Assembly: GCA_017547845.1 (NCBI GenBank)
Contig: JAFYNZ010000045.1
Location: 17,630 to 81,629, forward strand
Source: Muribaculaceae bacterium
GTDB taxonomy: Bacteria; Bacteroidota; Bacteroidia; Bacteroidales; Muribaculaceae
Length of the DNA stretch: 64,000 nt
Direction: 5' to 3'
The notes under the pieces were generated by a model, which worked only from the letters and a program-made list of their open reading frames with translations, made no database searches and was not told the DNA's origin. Positions 51,177 through 59,510 of the stretch are shown in pieces. Every line of letters begins with the position of its first letter. Positions within the stretch are counted from its first letter, which is position 1. A program made the position numbers and the translations under genes.

Positions 51177-52550
51177 ATGAAAAATATTAGTAAAATCATA
51201 TTATCAACGATGTTGGTGGCTACTATGAGTAGCTGCCACATCTACAACAAATATGAGCTACCCAAAGACAACGCTATCATAGGCGAATATCATAAGTCAT
51301 TGGAAGCTCCTGTTGACTCAGCAATGTTGGGCAACCTTGCTTGGAATGAAGTGTTCACCGACACTATCCTCCAACGATATATCAATCAAGCATTAGAAGT
51401 CAACAAAGACTACAATAATGCCAAGCTAAACATCGACATAGCTCATGCTCAGCTCAAAGGTGCAAAGCTCAACTATCTCCCTTCTGTGTCATTTGGTCCT
51501 AACGGAGCAGGCGCAAGCTATGCCGGTTCATCTATGTCGTGGAGCTACACTCTGCCTCTCGCAGTAAGTTGGGAAATCGATGTCTTTGGCAAGCTTCTCA
51601 ACAATAAGCGCAAAGCACAAGCCAACCTTGAGCAAACTGAAGCATACGGTCAAGCCGTACGCTCTCAAATTATTGGTGCAGTAGCCAATACCTACTACAC
51701 TCTTGTGTCGCTCAACGAGCAACTACGCATCACACGTCACACAGCCAAACTTTGGGAAGAGCAAGTAGAATCAATGGTATTGATGAAGGAAGCAGGACAA
51801 GTCAACGAAGCAGCAGTGGTTCAAAGCCGTGCAAGCTATTACTCTGTTCTCTCGGCAATTCCTGATCTTGAAAAATCCATCTATCAGACCAACAACACTC
51901 TCTCGTTGCTTCTCAACACTCACTACCAAAAGTGGGACGTAGCACAAACCACAGAATTCAAAACGCCTGAGCTACTTAATGACGGAATTCCGGTAGGATA
52001 TTTGTCAGCTCGTCCTGATGTGAAAGCTGCAGAAAAATCATTTGCTTCTGCCTTCTATGCGACCAACATCGCTCGCACTAACTTCTACCCTTCTCTTGTG
52101 ATTTCAGCACAAGGTGGATTTACTAATCTTCTCGGAAGTGTAATCACAAATCCGGGTGAATGGTTTGTGCAATTGGCAGGCTCATTGACAGCACCGATTT
52201 TCTCTCGTGGTAAAAATATTGCCACACTTGAAGCTGCTAAGGCTCAACAACAACAAGCCCTCAACAACTTCGAGTATGCAGTTCTCAATGCTTCTGCCGA
52301 AGTGACAGATGCTTTGGTGGAAATCAACAGCAACGAAAGCAAACGCCAATTGCTTATACGTCAAATTGACCAACTACAAAAATCTGTCTATTACACTCAA
52401 GAACTTCTCACTTTGGGTCAAGCAAACTATCTTGAAGTTCTTACTGCACAACAGAACCTTCTCAGCGCACAACTTTCAAGCCTCAATTGCTGGCATGCAA
52501 AAGTGTCTGCTATGATTAATCTCTACCAAGCACTGGGTGGGGGCCGATAA
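51177..52550 (+). CDS. RND efflux outer-membrane channel lipoprotein (OprM/NodT family)
   Basis: 457 residues. Lipobox MSSCHIY (Cys about 20), two TolC-type repeats with long helices: AKLNIDIAHAQLKGAKLNYL, VSWEIDVFGKLLNNKRKAQA, and YYTQELLTLGQANYLEVLTA followed by QQNLLSAQLS. Forms the trimeric outer-membrane duct of the pump. Third gene of the operon; the next gene starts 31 bp later. Confidence 0.95.
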   Translation: MKNISKIILSTMLVATMSSCHIYNKYELPKDNAIIGEYHKSLEAPVDSAMLGNLAWNEVFTDTILQRYINQALEVNKDYNNAKLNIDIAHAQLKGAKLNYLPSVSFGPNGAGASYAGSSMSWSYTLPLAVSWEIDVFGKLLNNKRKAQANLEQTEAYGQAVRSQIIGAVANTYYTLVSLNEQLRITRHTAKLWEEQVESMVLMKEAGQVNEAAVVQSRASYYSVLSAIPDLEKSIYQTNNTLSLLLNTHYQKWDVAQTTEFKTPELLNDGIPVGYLSARPDVKAAEKSFASAFYATNIARTNFYPSLVISAQGGFTNLLGSVITNPGEWFVQLAGSLTAPIFSRGKNIATLEAAKAQQQQALNNFEYAVLNASAEVTDALVEINSNESKRQLLIRQIDQLQKSVYYTQELLTLGQANYLEVLTAQQNLLSAQLSSLNCWHAKVSAMINLYQALGGGR

Positions 52551-52581
52551 AATTATTAATAACCTTAAATTGAATTCGAAT

Positions 52582-53373
52582 ATGTCAAATATCAGTCCAC
52601 TTGCATTCGTGCATCCAGAGGCAAAGATAGGCAATAATGTCACTATCGAGCCATTCGTATTCATCGACCGTGATGTGGTAATTGGCGACAATTGCGCTAT
52701 ACACTCTCATGCTTCTATCATCGCCGGAACTCGTATGGGTAGCGGAAACACTATCTATCATAGTGCAATCATCGGTGCCGATCCTCAAGATTTTCGTTGG
52801 AAAGGCGAGCAGACCTATTGCATCATCGGCGACAACAACAAGATTTATCAGCAAGTAATCATCAATCGAAGCATTCGTGAAGGTGAAGCGACAACCATCG
52901 GCTCTGACTCATTCATCATGGCTCAAAGCCACATCGGTCACGACTCTCACATAGGTAATCACTGCGTTATCGGCAACGCAGTGAAGATTGCCGGCGACTG
53001 TCGTGTAGGCAACTACTCTATCCTATCGTCTATGGCTCTGATGCATGAGAAATGCCATGTCGGAGAATGGGTGCTTATCAAAGGCGGATGTCGCATCAAC
53101 AACAATATCCCGCCATATGTCATCATGGCTCACAATCCTATCACCTACTTCGGCGTCAATGCATTTATCCTTCGCAAAGGCAACAAGAGCGAAGAAGCCA
53201 TCGACGACATCGCACGTTGCTATCGCCACATCTATCAATGCAACACATCTATCTTCAACGCTATCAAGCGTATCGAAGCTGATGTCAATCCATCGCCAGA
53301 GCGTGATGCAATCATCGATTTCATTCGCAATCACGACCTGAACATTGCTGCTCTTCCGTTGGAAATGATGTAG
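52582..53373 (+). CDS. LpxA-like acyl-ACP--UDP-GlcNAc O-acyltransferase (paralogue)
   Basis: 263 residues from the ATG at 52582; a GTG at 52537 would overlap the efflux gene. Left-handed beta-helix hexapeptide repeats (AKIGNNVTIEPFVFIDRDVV onward) and a C-terminal helical domain. The catalytic His is His120 in HIGHDSHIG. The usual LpxA loop NRGT..G..T reads NRSIREGEATTIG. Bacteroidota normally carry lpxA in an lpxD-lpxC/fabZ-lpxA cluster; this copy is alone at the end of an efflux operon, so it may be a second acyltransferase with another acyl or sugar substrate. First step of lipid A synthesis is the conservative guess. Confidence 0.82.
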   Translation: MSNISPLAFVHPEAKIGNNVTIEPFVFIDRDVVIGDNCAIHSHASIIAGTRMGSGNTIYHSAIIGADPQDFRWKGEQTYCIIGDNNKIYQQVIINRSIREGEATTIGSDSFIMAQSHIGHDSHIGNHCVIGNAVKIAGDCRVGNYSILSSMALMHEKCHVGEWVLIKGGCRINNNIPPYVIMAHNPITYFGVNAFILRKGNKSEEAIDDIARCYRHIYQCNTSIFNAIKRIEADVNPSPERDAIIDFIRNHDLNIAALPLEMM

Positions 53374-53399
53374 TAGCATTGCTTAGAAATCCCAATAGA

Positions 53400-53442
53400 A
53401 AAACTCCTTGACAAGTAGCATGACGCACTATCAAGGAGTTTT
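53400..53442 (+). terminator. Terminator of the efflux/LpxA-like operon
   Basis: Perfect 12-bp stem AAAACTCCTTGA (53400-53411) with TCAAGGAGTTTT (53431-53442), 19-nt loop. Confidence 0.85.
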
Positions 53443-53476
53443 CTGTATCTATCTCATTAATCACATTCCTGCATTC

Positions 53477-53644
53477 TCACTCGACCTTATCTGTCGGCTT
53501 GCGATGATGTGGACACGACTGACAAGAATGAGAGCACGAGCCGCATGACGATGACTGTTTCTTCGAGAAACGATTGACTATTTTCTTAATAGCCCATGCA
53601 ATTGACAATGTTACTATGATAGTGGTGATTATAGTCTGTACCAT
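53477..53644 (-). CDS. FeoB-associated-type Cys-rich membrane protein, 55 aa
   Basis: A 55-residue frame starting at ATG 53644: one transmembrane helix (VQTIITTIIVTLSIAWAI), a basic stretch KKIVNRFSKKQ, then CGSCSHSCQSCPHH with four Cys and two His, and a polar tail. This is the layout of the small proteins annotated as FeoB-associated Cys-rich membrane protein. It begins 12 bp after topB on the same strand, as the last gene of a mazG-topB-orf unit; no feoAB is in this window. Metal binding is suggested by the Cys/His cluster. Confidence 0.75.
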   Translation of the reverse strand: MVQTIITTIIVTLSIAWAIKKIVNRFSKKQSSSCGSCSHSCQSCPHHRKPTDKVE

Positions 53645-53656
53645 AATTGAGAAATG

Positions 53657-55507
53657 CTATTTTGACTTTTTCTTTTTGCTTGCTTCTGCCACAGAAGGCG
53701 CAATAATGCGACGCGACGAGTTATCCGACAGTACAGATACAACAATCTGAGATATCATCTGTTTCAGTCCATCGATAAATTCTTTAGCATCATACTGACG
53801 ACGCTCTATCTGACGAAGACGATTTTCCCAAATACCTGTCAATTTTGCACTCTTTAGAAGGTCTTCCTTTATCAGCGATATAAGATCGATTCCGGCCTGT
53901 GTCGCTCTCAGCGACTTACGCTCGCGTCGGATATAACCACGCTTATAAAGAATCTCAATGATAGCTGCACGAGTTGATGGGCGACCGATGCCATTAGCTT
54001 TTAACGACTCGCGAAGTTCTTCGTCTTCGACTAGATTGCCAGCAGTCTCCATAGCTTTAAGCAACGTACCCTCGGTGAAATATTTTGGAGGTTGAGTGCT
54101 TTTCTTTGCAAGATGCGGCTCATGTGGACCCGACTCCCCTTTCTCGAAGTTAGGCAAAATAGATGCTGACTCCTCAGACTTGTCATTACTTTCGTCTGTC
54201 TCAGCAATTGTACCATCGCTCTTAGCATACACCAACTTCCAACCCTGAGACAATATCACGCGACCTGTAGCCTTAAATCCGACCTTCCCTACAGTAGCTT
54301 TGACCACAGTCTGCTCAAATTCACAATCAGGAAAGAAGACAGAAATAAATCTTCGCGCCACAGTGTCAAACACATTCTTCTCCATATCAGTCAATGATGG
54401 AGGAAGAGGCTGACCTGTCGGGATAATTGCATGGTGATCGGTAACTTTAGAGTTGTCAAACACCTTGCGACTCTTAATCAATTTCTTGCCACGGATATGC
54501 GTTAAAAGGTCTTGATATCCATTCAAAGAATTAAGTATATTTCCACACTTGGGATATATATCGTCTGTGAGATATGTCGTATCAACGCGAGGGTAAGTTG
54601 TAAGCTTCTTCTCGTATAGCGATTGGATAGTTCGCAACGTGTCGTCAGCACTCATGCCAAACTTCTTGTTGCACTCCACTTGCAAGCTTGTCAAGTCAAA
54701 CAATCTCGGCGGTGCCTCCTTACCTTTCTTTTTGGTTATATCGTTGATAGTCAAAGGTAAATCCTTGATACTTTCAAGCATTTCTTGACCTTTGGTTTCT
54801 TCTTCAAAACCGGCAATTGAGGCAGAAAAAACCGTGTCACGATATGTCGTTTTAAGCTCCCAAAAATCCTTTGATACAAAATTTTCTATCTCAAGTTGAC
54901 GATTGACCACCAATGCCAATGTCGGAGTCTGAACGCGTCCGATAGACAATACTTGTCCACTCTGACCATACTTTAAAGTATAGAGTCGTGTTGCATTCAT
55001 GCCCAAAATCCAGTCGCCAATGGCACGACACAAGCCGGCTGTGTATAATGGTTCCAACTCCGAATCAGGACGCAACTTCTGAAACCCTTCTTTGATGGCA
55101 TCATCGGTCAATGAAGAAATCCAAAGACGCTTCACAGGCTTATCGCATTTAGCCTTCTGCATCACCCATCGCTGAATCAATTCCCCCTCTTGGCCGGCAT
55201 CACCACAGTTGACAACCTCATCACATTTTGAGATGAGAGTCTCTATGACATGAAACTGTCGCTTAATGCTGTCTTGGTCTATGAGTTTGATACCGAATTT
55301 TGTGGGTATCATAGGCAACGCTCCCAACGACCATTGCTTCCATATAGGGCTATAGTCGTGAGGCTCTTTAAGCGTACACAAGTGACCGAAGGTCCAAGTC
55401 ACACAATAACCATTACCTTCGAAATATCCCTCGTGCCGTGTTTTTGCTCCGAGTATGTCGGCAATATCTTTGCCGACACTCGGTTTCTCAGTTATACAAA
55501 GAATCAA
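53657..55507 (-). CDS. topB: DNA topoisomerase III
   Basis: 616 residues, type IA topoisomerase. Toprim domain MILCITEKPSVGKDIADILG with NCGDAGQEGELIQRW; SIGRVQTPTLALVV; active-site Tyr in LTTYPRVDTTYL; GRPSTRAAIIEILYKRGYI in the gate domain. No C-terminal zinc fingers, consistent with TopB and not TopA. A low-complexity Asp/Glu/Ser insert (ETDESNDKSEESASIL) precedes the last part. Decatenates replication intermediates. 15 bp after mazG. Confidence 0.94.
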   Translation of the reverse strand: MILCITEKPSVGKDIADILGAKTRHEGYFEGNGYCVTWTFGHLCTLKEPHDYSPIWKQWSLGALPMIPTKFGIKLIDQDSIKRQFHVIETLISKCDEVVNCGDAGQEGELIQRWVMQKAKCDKPVKRLWISSLTDDAIKEGFQKLRPDSELEPLYTAGLCRAIGDWILGMNATRLYTLKYGQSGQVLSIGRVQTPTLALVVNRQLEIENFVSKDFWELKTTYRDTVFSASIAGFEEETKGQEMLESIKDLPLTINDITKKKGKEAPPRLFDLTSLQVECNKKFGMSADDTLRTIQSLYEKKLTTYPRVDTTYLTDDIYPKCGNILNSLNGYQDLLTHIRGKKLIKSRKVFDNSKVTDHHAIIPTGQPLPPSLTDMEKNVFDTVARRFISVFFPDCEFEQTVVKATVGKVGFKATGRVILSQGWKLVYAKSDGTIAETDESNDKSEESASILPNFEKGESGPHEPHLAKKSTQPPKYFTEGTLLKAMETAGNLVEDEELRESLKANGIGRPSTRAAIIEILYKRGYIRRERKSLRATQAGIDLISLIKEDLLKSAKLTGIWENRLRQIERRQYDAKEFIDGLKQMISQIVVSVLSDNSSRRIIAPSVAEASKKKKSK

Positions 55508-55522
55508 AACTTCAGTATTTAA

Positions 55523-56311
55523 TTAGTTGTTTTCCAATTTCTTAGCCTCATTCCAAATCTCATCCATCTCGGCAAGCGTCATCTCCTTCAAAGATCGACC
55601 CATAGCATTAGCTTTTGCCTCAAGGTAATTGAAGCGAGAGATGAATTTTCTATTGGTCATCTCCAATGCATTTTCAGGATTTACACCATGCAGACGAGCA
55701 GCATTTATCACGGCAAAAAGTAGGTCGCCAAACTCCTTGTCGACACCTTGCTTATCACCTTTGGTAATCTCCTCTTCGACCTCTGAGATTTCCTCCTTCA
55801 CCTTGTCCCACACCTGATGAGGTTCCTCCCAATCGAAGCCAACATTGCGGGCTTTTTCTTGAATCCTATTAGCCTTAATCAATGCAGGCAGAGCTGATGG
55901 TACACCGGCCAACACAGTCTTATTGCCACCCTTCTCTTTAAGCTTTATCTGCTCCCAATTTTGAGCCACTTCCTGGGCATCACCGGCATGGACATCGCCA
56001 TAAATGTGTGGATGACGGAATATCAGTTTATCGGTCAGACGATTGCATACGTCTGCAATATCAAACTGCGACTTTTCAGAGCCTATTTTGGCATAAAAAG
56101 CGACATGCAAAAGCACATCACCGAGTTCTTTGCAGATGTTATCAGTGTCGTCCGAAATTAATGCATCAGCCAACTCATATACTTCCTCCACCGTGTTTGG
56201 TCGAAGACTTTCGTTGGTCTGCTTAGCATCCCATGGACATTTTTCTCTAAGCTCATCAAGCACATCGAGCAATCGGCCGAATGCTTGCATTTTCTCTTCT
56301 CTCGTATGCAT
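55523..56311 (-). CDS. mazG: Nucleoside triphosphate pyrophosphohydrolase MazG
   Basis: 262 residues from the ATG at 56311 (MHTREEKMQAFGRLLDVLDE). An extended frame to 56458 covers the promoter region and is not credible. Two MazG domains: LREKCPWDAKQTNESLRPNT with EEVYELADAL and KELGDVLLHV in the first; EEISEVEEEI and KEFGDLLFAVINAARLHGVN in the second. The E-x-x-E...ExxD metal motifs are complete. Removes aberrant NTPs and, in some species, lowers ppGpp. First gene of the unit with topB. Confidence 0.95.
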   Translation of the reverse strand: MHTREEKMQAFGRLLDVLDELREKCPWDAKQTNESLRPNTVEEVYELADALISDDTDNICKELGDVLLHVAFYAKIGSEKSQFDIADVCNRLTDKLIFRHPHIYGDVHAGDAQEVAQNWEQIKLKEKGGNKTVLAGVPSALPALIKANRIQEKARNVGFDWEEPHQVWDKVKEEISEVEEEITKGDKQGVDKEFGDLLFAVINAARLHGVNPENALEMTNRKFISRFNYLEAKANAMGRSLKEMTLAEMDEIWNEAKKLENN

Positions 56312-56407
56312 TGTCGTAATCTGTTTTTTTGCTAAATGGCTTAACAAAACGCCGTTATAGGCTCTAAATTTGAGCGAAATTGCCCAATAATCTTTAACGA
56401 CGGCCGT

Positions 56408-56465
56408 CAAACCTAAAATTTGACTGCAAAGATAGCAGAAATTTGGGGAATATTTCATATCTTTG
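56408..56465. promoter_or_regulatory. Divergent promoter region mazG / nrnA-like
   Basis: On minus TAGGTTTG (56415-56408) and TATCTTTG (56434-56427) are candidates for mazG; on plus TATCTTTG (56458-56465) lies 20 bp before the ATG at 56486. None has an ideal -33 TTTG. The plus element excludes a start at 56420 for the plus gene. Confidence 0.5.
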
Positions 56466-56485
56466 TCAATTCAAAACAGAAAAAG

Positions 56486-57523
56486 ATGTTGACAAAGTTT
56501 ATTTCAGATAAAGATGCCGAAGCATTCTTGCGATTGATTGACGAAAACGAGAATATTGTCATGACATGCCACGTCCGTCCCGACGGCGATGCTTTAGGCT
56601 CAACTTTAGGTTTCTACCACCTCCTCATGCGTATGGGCAAAAATGCCAAAGTGGTGATTCCTGACAAAGCACCCAAGTCGTTAGCTTTCGTTCCGGGAGC
56701 TAAAGAACTTGTCGCTTATTCCCAATACAAAGAATTTGCAGAAACATTGATACAAAATGCCGATCTGATTATCTGTTGTGACTTCAACAAAGCTTCACGA
56801 CTTGATCAGTTGGCCGACATCATATTGAATGCTTCGTGCAAAAAGGTCTTGGTGGATCACCACCTCGATCCTGACAACTTCACCGATCTCACTTTCTCTT
56901 TCGACAAAATGTCTTCTGCTTCTGAGCTCACATTCCGTCTCATCGCTGCGATGGGGTTGCTCGAAATGATGGATAAAGACTGTGCGACTGCCATTTGCAC
57001 CGGTATCGTGACCGACACTCGCAACCTCTCGGTCAATTGCGAATACTCTGATTTATACATCATCATGTATGAGCTCATCAAGAAAGGTGTCGATAAACGA
57101 AGAATTGTCAAAGAAGCACTTGAGACAAAGACCTACAACAGTGTCAAACTTTGTGCATATGCCATGAGTGAAAAACTCACTATTTTTGAGCAGCACCAAG
57201 GAGCTGTAATCGTCCTTGATAAGAGCGAACTCGATAGATTCAACTACGAAAAAGGTGACTCAGAGGGTCTTGTCAACCAAGCACTGGAAATCAAAGGTAT
57301 CACCTACTCTTTCTTCCTCCGTGAAGACCCGGATTGCATCAAAGTCTCAGCTCGCAGTGTCAACAACTTCCCTGTCAACCAAATTTGCGAAGATCTCTTC
57401 AATGGTGGTGGACACATTCAAGCTGCGGGTGGCGAATTTTATGGCACATTAGAGGAATGTCAGAAAATTCTCATCAACGCAATGCCGAACTATGACAAAT
57501 ACTTAACTCATAAACATAAATAA
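56486..57523 (+). CDS. nrnA: DHH-family phosphoesterase, NrnA-like oligoribonuclease/pAp phosphatase
   Basis: 345 residues from the ATG at 56486. DHH domain: CHVRPDGDALGSTLG, IICCDFNKASRLDQL, and the DHH motif in VLVDHHLDPDNF, with TGIVTDTRNL; DHHA1 domain at the C-terminus with LFNGGGHIQAAGGEF. Degrades nano-RNA (2-5 nt) and pAp; Bacteroidota lack Orn, so NrnA-type enzymes fill this role. 7 bp to the next gene. Confidence 0.92.
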   Translation: MLTKFISDKDAEAFLRLIDENENIVMTCHVRPDGDALGSTLGFYHLLMRMGKNAKVVIPDKAPKSLAFVPGAKELVAYSQYKEFAETLIQNADLIICCDFNKASRLDQLADIILNASCKKVLVDHHLDPDNFTDLTFSFDKMSSASELTFRLIAAMGLLEMMDKDCATAICTGIVTDTRNLSVNCEYSDLYIIMYELIKKGVDKRRIVKEALETKTYNSVKLCAYAMSEKLTIFEQHQGAVIVLDKSELDRFNYEKGDSEGLVNQALEIKGITYSFFLREDPDCIKVSARSVNNFPVNQICEDLFNGGGHIQAAGGEFYGTLEECQKILINAMPNYDKYLTHKHK

Positions 57524-57530
57524 GACAATA

Positions 57531-58100
57531 ATGACACGCAAATTTTTATCCACTATATCAGCTATCTTTGCTTTGTTTGCTCTCTCAAGTTGCAGCGAGA
57601 CTGTCAGCTACTCTGAATTGCTCGACGATGAAAAAGAGTCTACCAACTGGTTTCTTTCAAATCAAAAAATCATAAACACTGTTCCGGCAGACTCCATCTT
57701 CGAATATGGCGAAGATGCACCCTACTATCGTATGGACGACGAAGGACTTGTCTATATGCAAGTAATCAATCCCGGCACTAAAGACAACAAAGCCAAATTT
57801 GATGAGCTTATCTATTTCAGATATATGCGCACCAACATCAACCATATGTACTTAGGCTATGACCCTCAGCCTGAAGGCAATGCCGATAGCATGAACTCAT
57901 CAACTACATCTTTCAGATACAACAATACGACTCTCCAGTCATCTTATAAATATGGCTCCGGCATCCAGTTGCCACTTAAATATCTTGGCGTTGATTGCGA
58001 AGTCAACCTCGTGTTGCGTTCGCAATATGGTTTTATTGAAGACCAAAGTAGTTGTATGCCTTACCTCTACAATGTGAGATATTACAGAAGTCAAATGTAA
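57531..58100 (+). CDS. DUF4827 family lipoprotein
   Basis: 189 residues. Lipoprotein signal ending LFALSSCSE (Cys 21). The rest is a beta-rich domain with SELLDDEKESTNWFLSNQKI and LPLKYLGVDCEVNLVLRSQY, reminiscent of peptidyl-prolyl isomerase (FKBP-like) folds found in DUF4827 relatives; catalytic activity is not evident. In Bacteroides the same family lies between the DHH protein and glmM, so the order is conserved. Envelope protein of unknown function, 13 bp before glmM. Confidence 0.85.
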   Translation: MTRKFLSTISAIFALFALSSCSETVSYSELLDDEKESTNWFLSNQKIINTVPADSIFEYGEDAPYYRMDDEGLVYMQVINPGTKDNKAKFDELIYFRYMRTNINHMYLGYDPQPEGNADSMNSSTTSFRYNNTTLQSSYKYGSGIQLPLKYLGVDCEVNLVLRSQYGFIEDQSSCMPYLYNVRYYRSQM

Positions 58101-58113
58101 AACGAAATCATCT

Positions 58114-59499
58114 ATGTCACTTATAAAATCTATTTCAGGTATCAGAGGCACCATCGGTGGCCGTCCGGGCGAAGGGCTGAGTGCTCTCGACGTAGTAAAA
58201 TTCACATCAGCCTACGCTTCATTTATCCGCAACAATACGACTAAGAACAGCAACACGATTGTTGTCGGTCGTGACGCTCGTATTTCCGGCCCTATGGTAG
58301 AGCAACTCGTGTGTGGAACTCTCGTATCTATGGGTTTTGATGTCATCAACATCGGTCTCGCCTCTACCCCAACCACAGAAATTGCAGTGGTCGAAGAAAA
58401 TGCTTGCGGTGGTATTATTCTGACTGCAAGTCACAATCCGAGACAATGGAACGCTCTTAAACTTCTTGACGAAAATGGAGAGTTCCTAAATGATAATCAA
58501 GGTAAGGAAGTGCTTAGCATTGCCGAACGAGAAGACTTCACATATGCCGACATCGACAACATAGGCACTGTTCTCAACAACCAGACCTACAACCTTAAGC
58601 ACATCGAAAAAGTGCTTAAACTCAACCTTGTAGACACCGAAGCCATTAAGAATGCCGACTTCACTGTTGCAGTCGATGCAGTTAATTCAGTCGGTGGTGT
58701 TATTATCCCACAACTATTAAAAGCTCTCGGCGTCAAAAACATAGTCGAACTAAATTGCGAAGCGACAGGCAAATTTGCCCACACTCCTGAGCCACTCCCT
58801 GAAAACCTGACTCAGATCTCCGAACTCATGCGTCAAGGTGGCATTGATGTCGGTTTTGTCGTTGACCCGGACGTGGACCGCTTGGCTATCGTTATGGAGA
58901 ATGGCGAAATGTTTGTCGAAGAATACACGCTTGTCGCTGTAGCCGACTATATACTATCACACTCTCCTGGCAACACTGTTTCCAACCTCAGTTCATCACG
59001 CGCTCTCAGAGATGTGACAAATGCTCACGGATGCCAATATAATGCCGCAGCTGTGGGTGAAGTGAATGTAGTCGCTAAGATGAAAGAGACTAACGCTGTC
59101 ATCGGTGGTGAAGGCAATGGCGGAGTAATCTATCCTGAAGCACACTATGGTCGCGATGCTCTTGTCGGAGTAGCTCTTTTCCTTTCTTTGCTTGCTAAGT
59201 CTGGCAAAACTGTCAGCCAATTGAAAGCATCTTATCCTCAATACGCCATCGCTAAAAACAAAATCGAACTCACTCCTGAAATAGATGTCGACAAAATTCT
59301 CGCCGCAATGAAGGAAAAATACGCCAACGAAAATTTCACGGATATCGATGGCGTGAAAATCGATTTTGCCGATAGTTGGGTGCATCTCCGTAAATCCAAC
59401 ACCGAGCCAATAATTCGCATCTATAGCGAGGCCCATTCTATGCAAGAAGCCGACAAGTTGGCTGATGACATCAAAGAAGTAATCAAAAGTTTAATATAA
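58114..59499 (+). CDS. glmM: Phosphoglucosamine mutase GlmM
   Basis: 461 residues, phosphohexomutase fold. Active-site phosphoserine Ser106 in ILTASHNPRQWN; metal loop DPDVDRLAI; sugar loop GGEGNGGVIYPE; phosphate-binding KSNTEPIIRIYSEA at the C-terminus. Converts GlcN-6-P to GlcN-1-P for UDP-GlcNAc, the precursor of peptidoglycan and lipid A. Phosphomannomutase/phosphoglucomutase activity is the alternative in this family. 11 bp to sppA. Confidence 0.92.
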   Translation: MSLIKSISGIRGTIGGRPGEGLSALDVVKFTSAYASFIRNNTTKNSNTIVVGRDARISGPMVEQLVCGTLVSMGFDVINIGLASTPTTEIAVVEENACGGIILTASHNPRQWNALKLLDENGEFLNDNQGKEVLSIAEREDFTYADIDNIGTVLNNQTYNLKHIEKVLKLNLVDTEAIKNADFTVAVDAVNSVGGVIIPQLLKALGVKNIVELNCEATGKFAHTPEPLPENLTQISELMRQGGIDVGFVVDPDVDRLAIVMENGEMFVEEYTLVAVADYILSHSPGNTVSNLSSSRALRDVTNAHGCQYNAAAVGEVNVVAKMKETNAVIGGEGNGGVIYPEAHYGRDALVGVALFLSLLAKSGKTVSQLKASYPQYAIAKNKIELTPEIDVDKILAAMKEKYANENFTDIDGVKIDFADSWVHLRKSNTEPIIRIYSEAHSMQEADKLADDIKEVIKSLI

Positions 59500-59510
59500 A
59501 ATACAAAATT

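Noticed and set aside
56312-56458. 49-residue N-terminal extension of MazG
   Set aside because: Covers the divergent promoter region; homologues begin near MHTREEKMQ.
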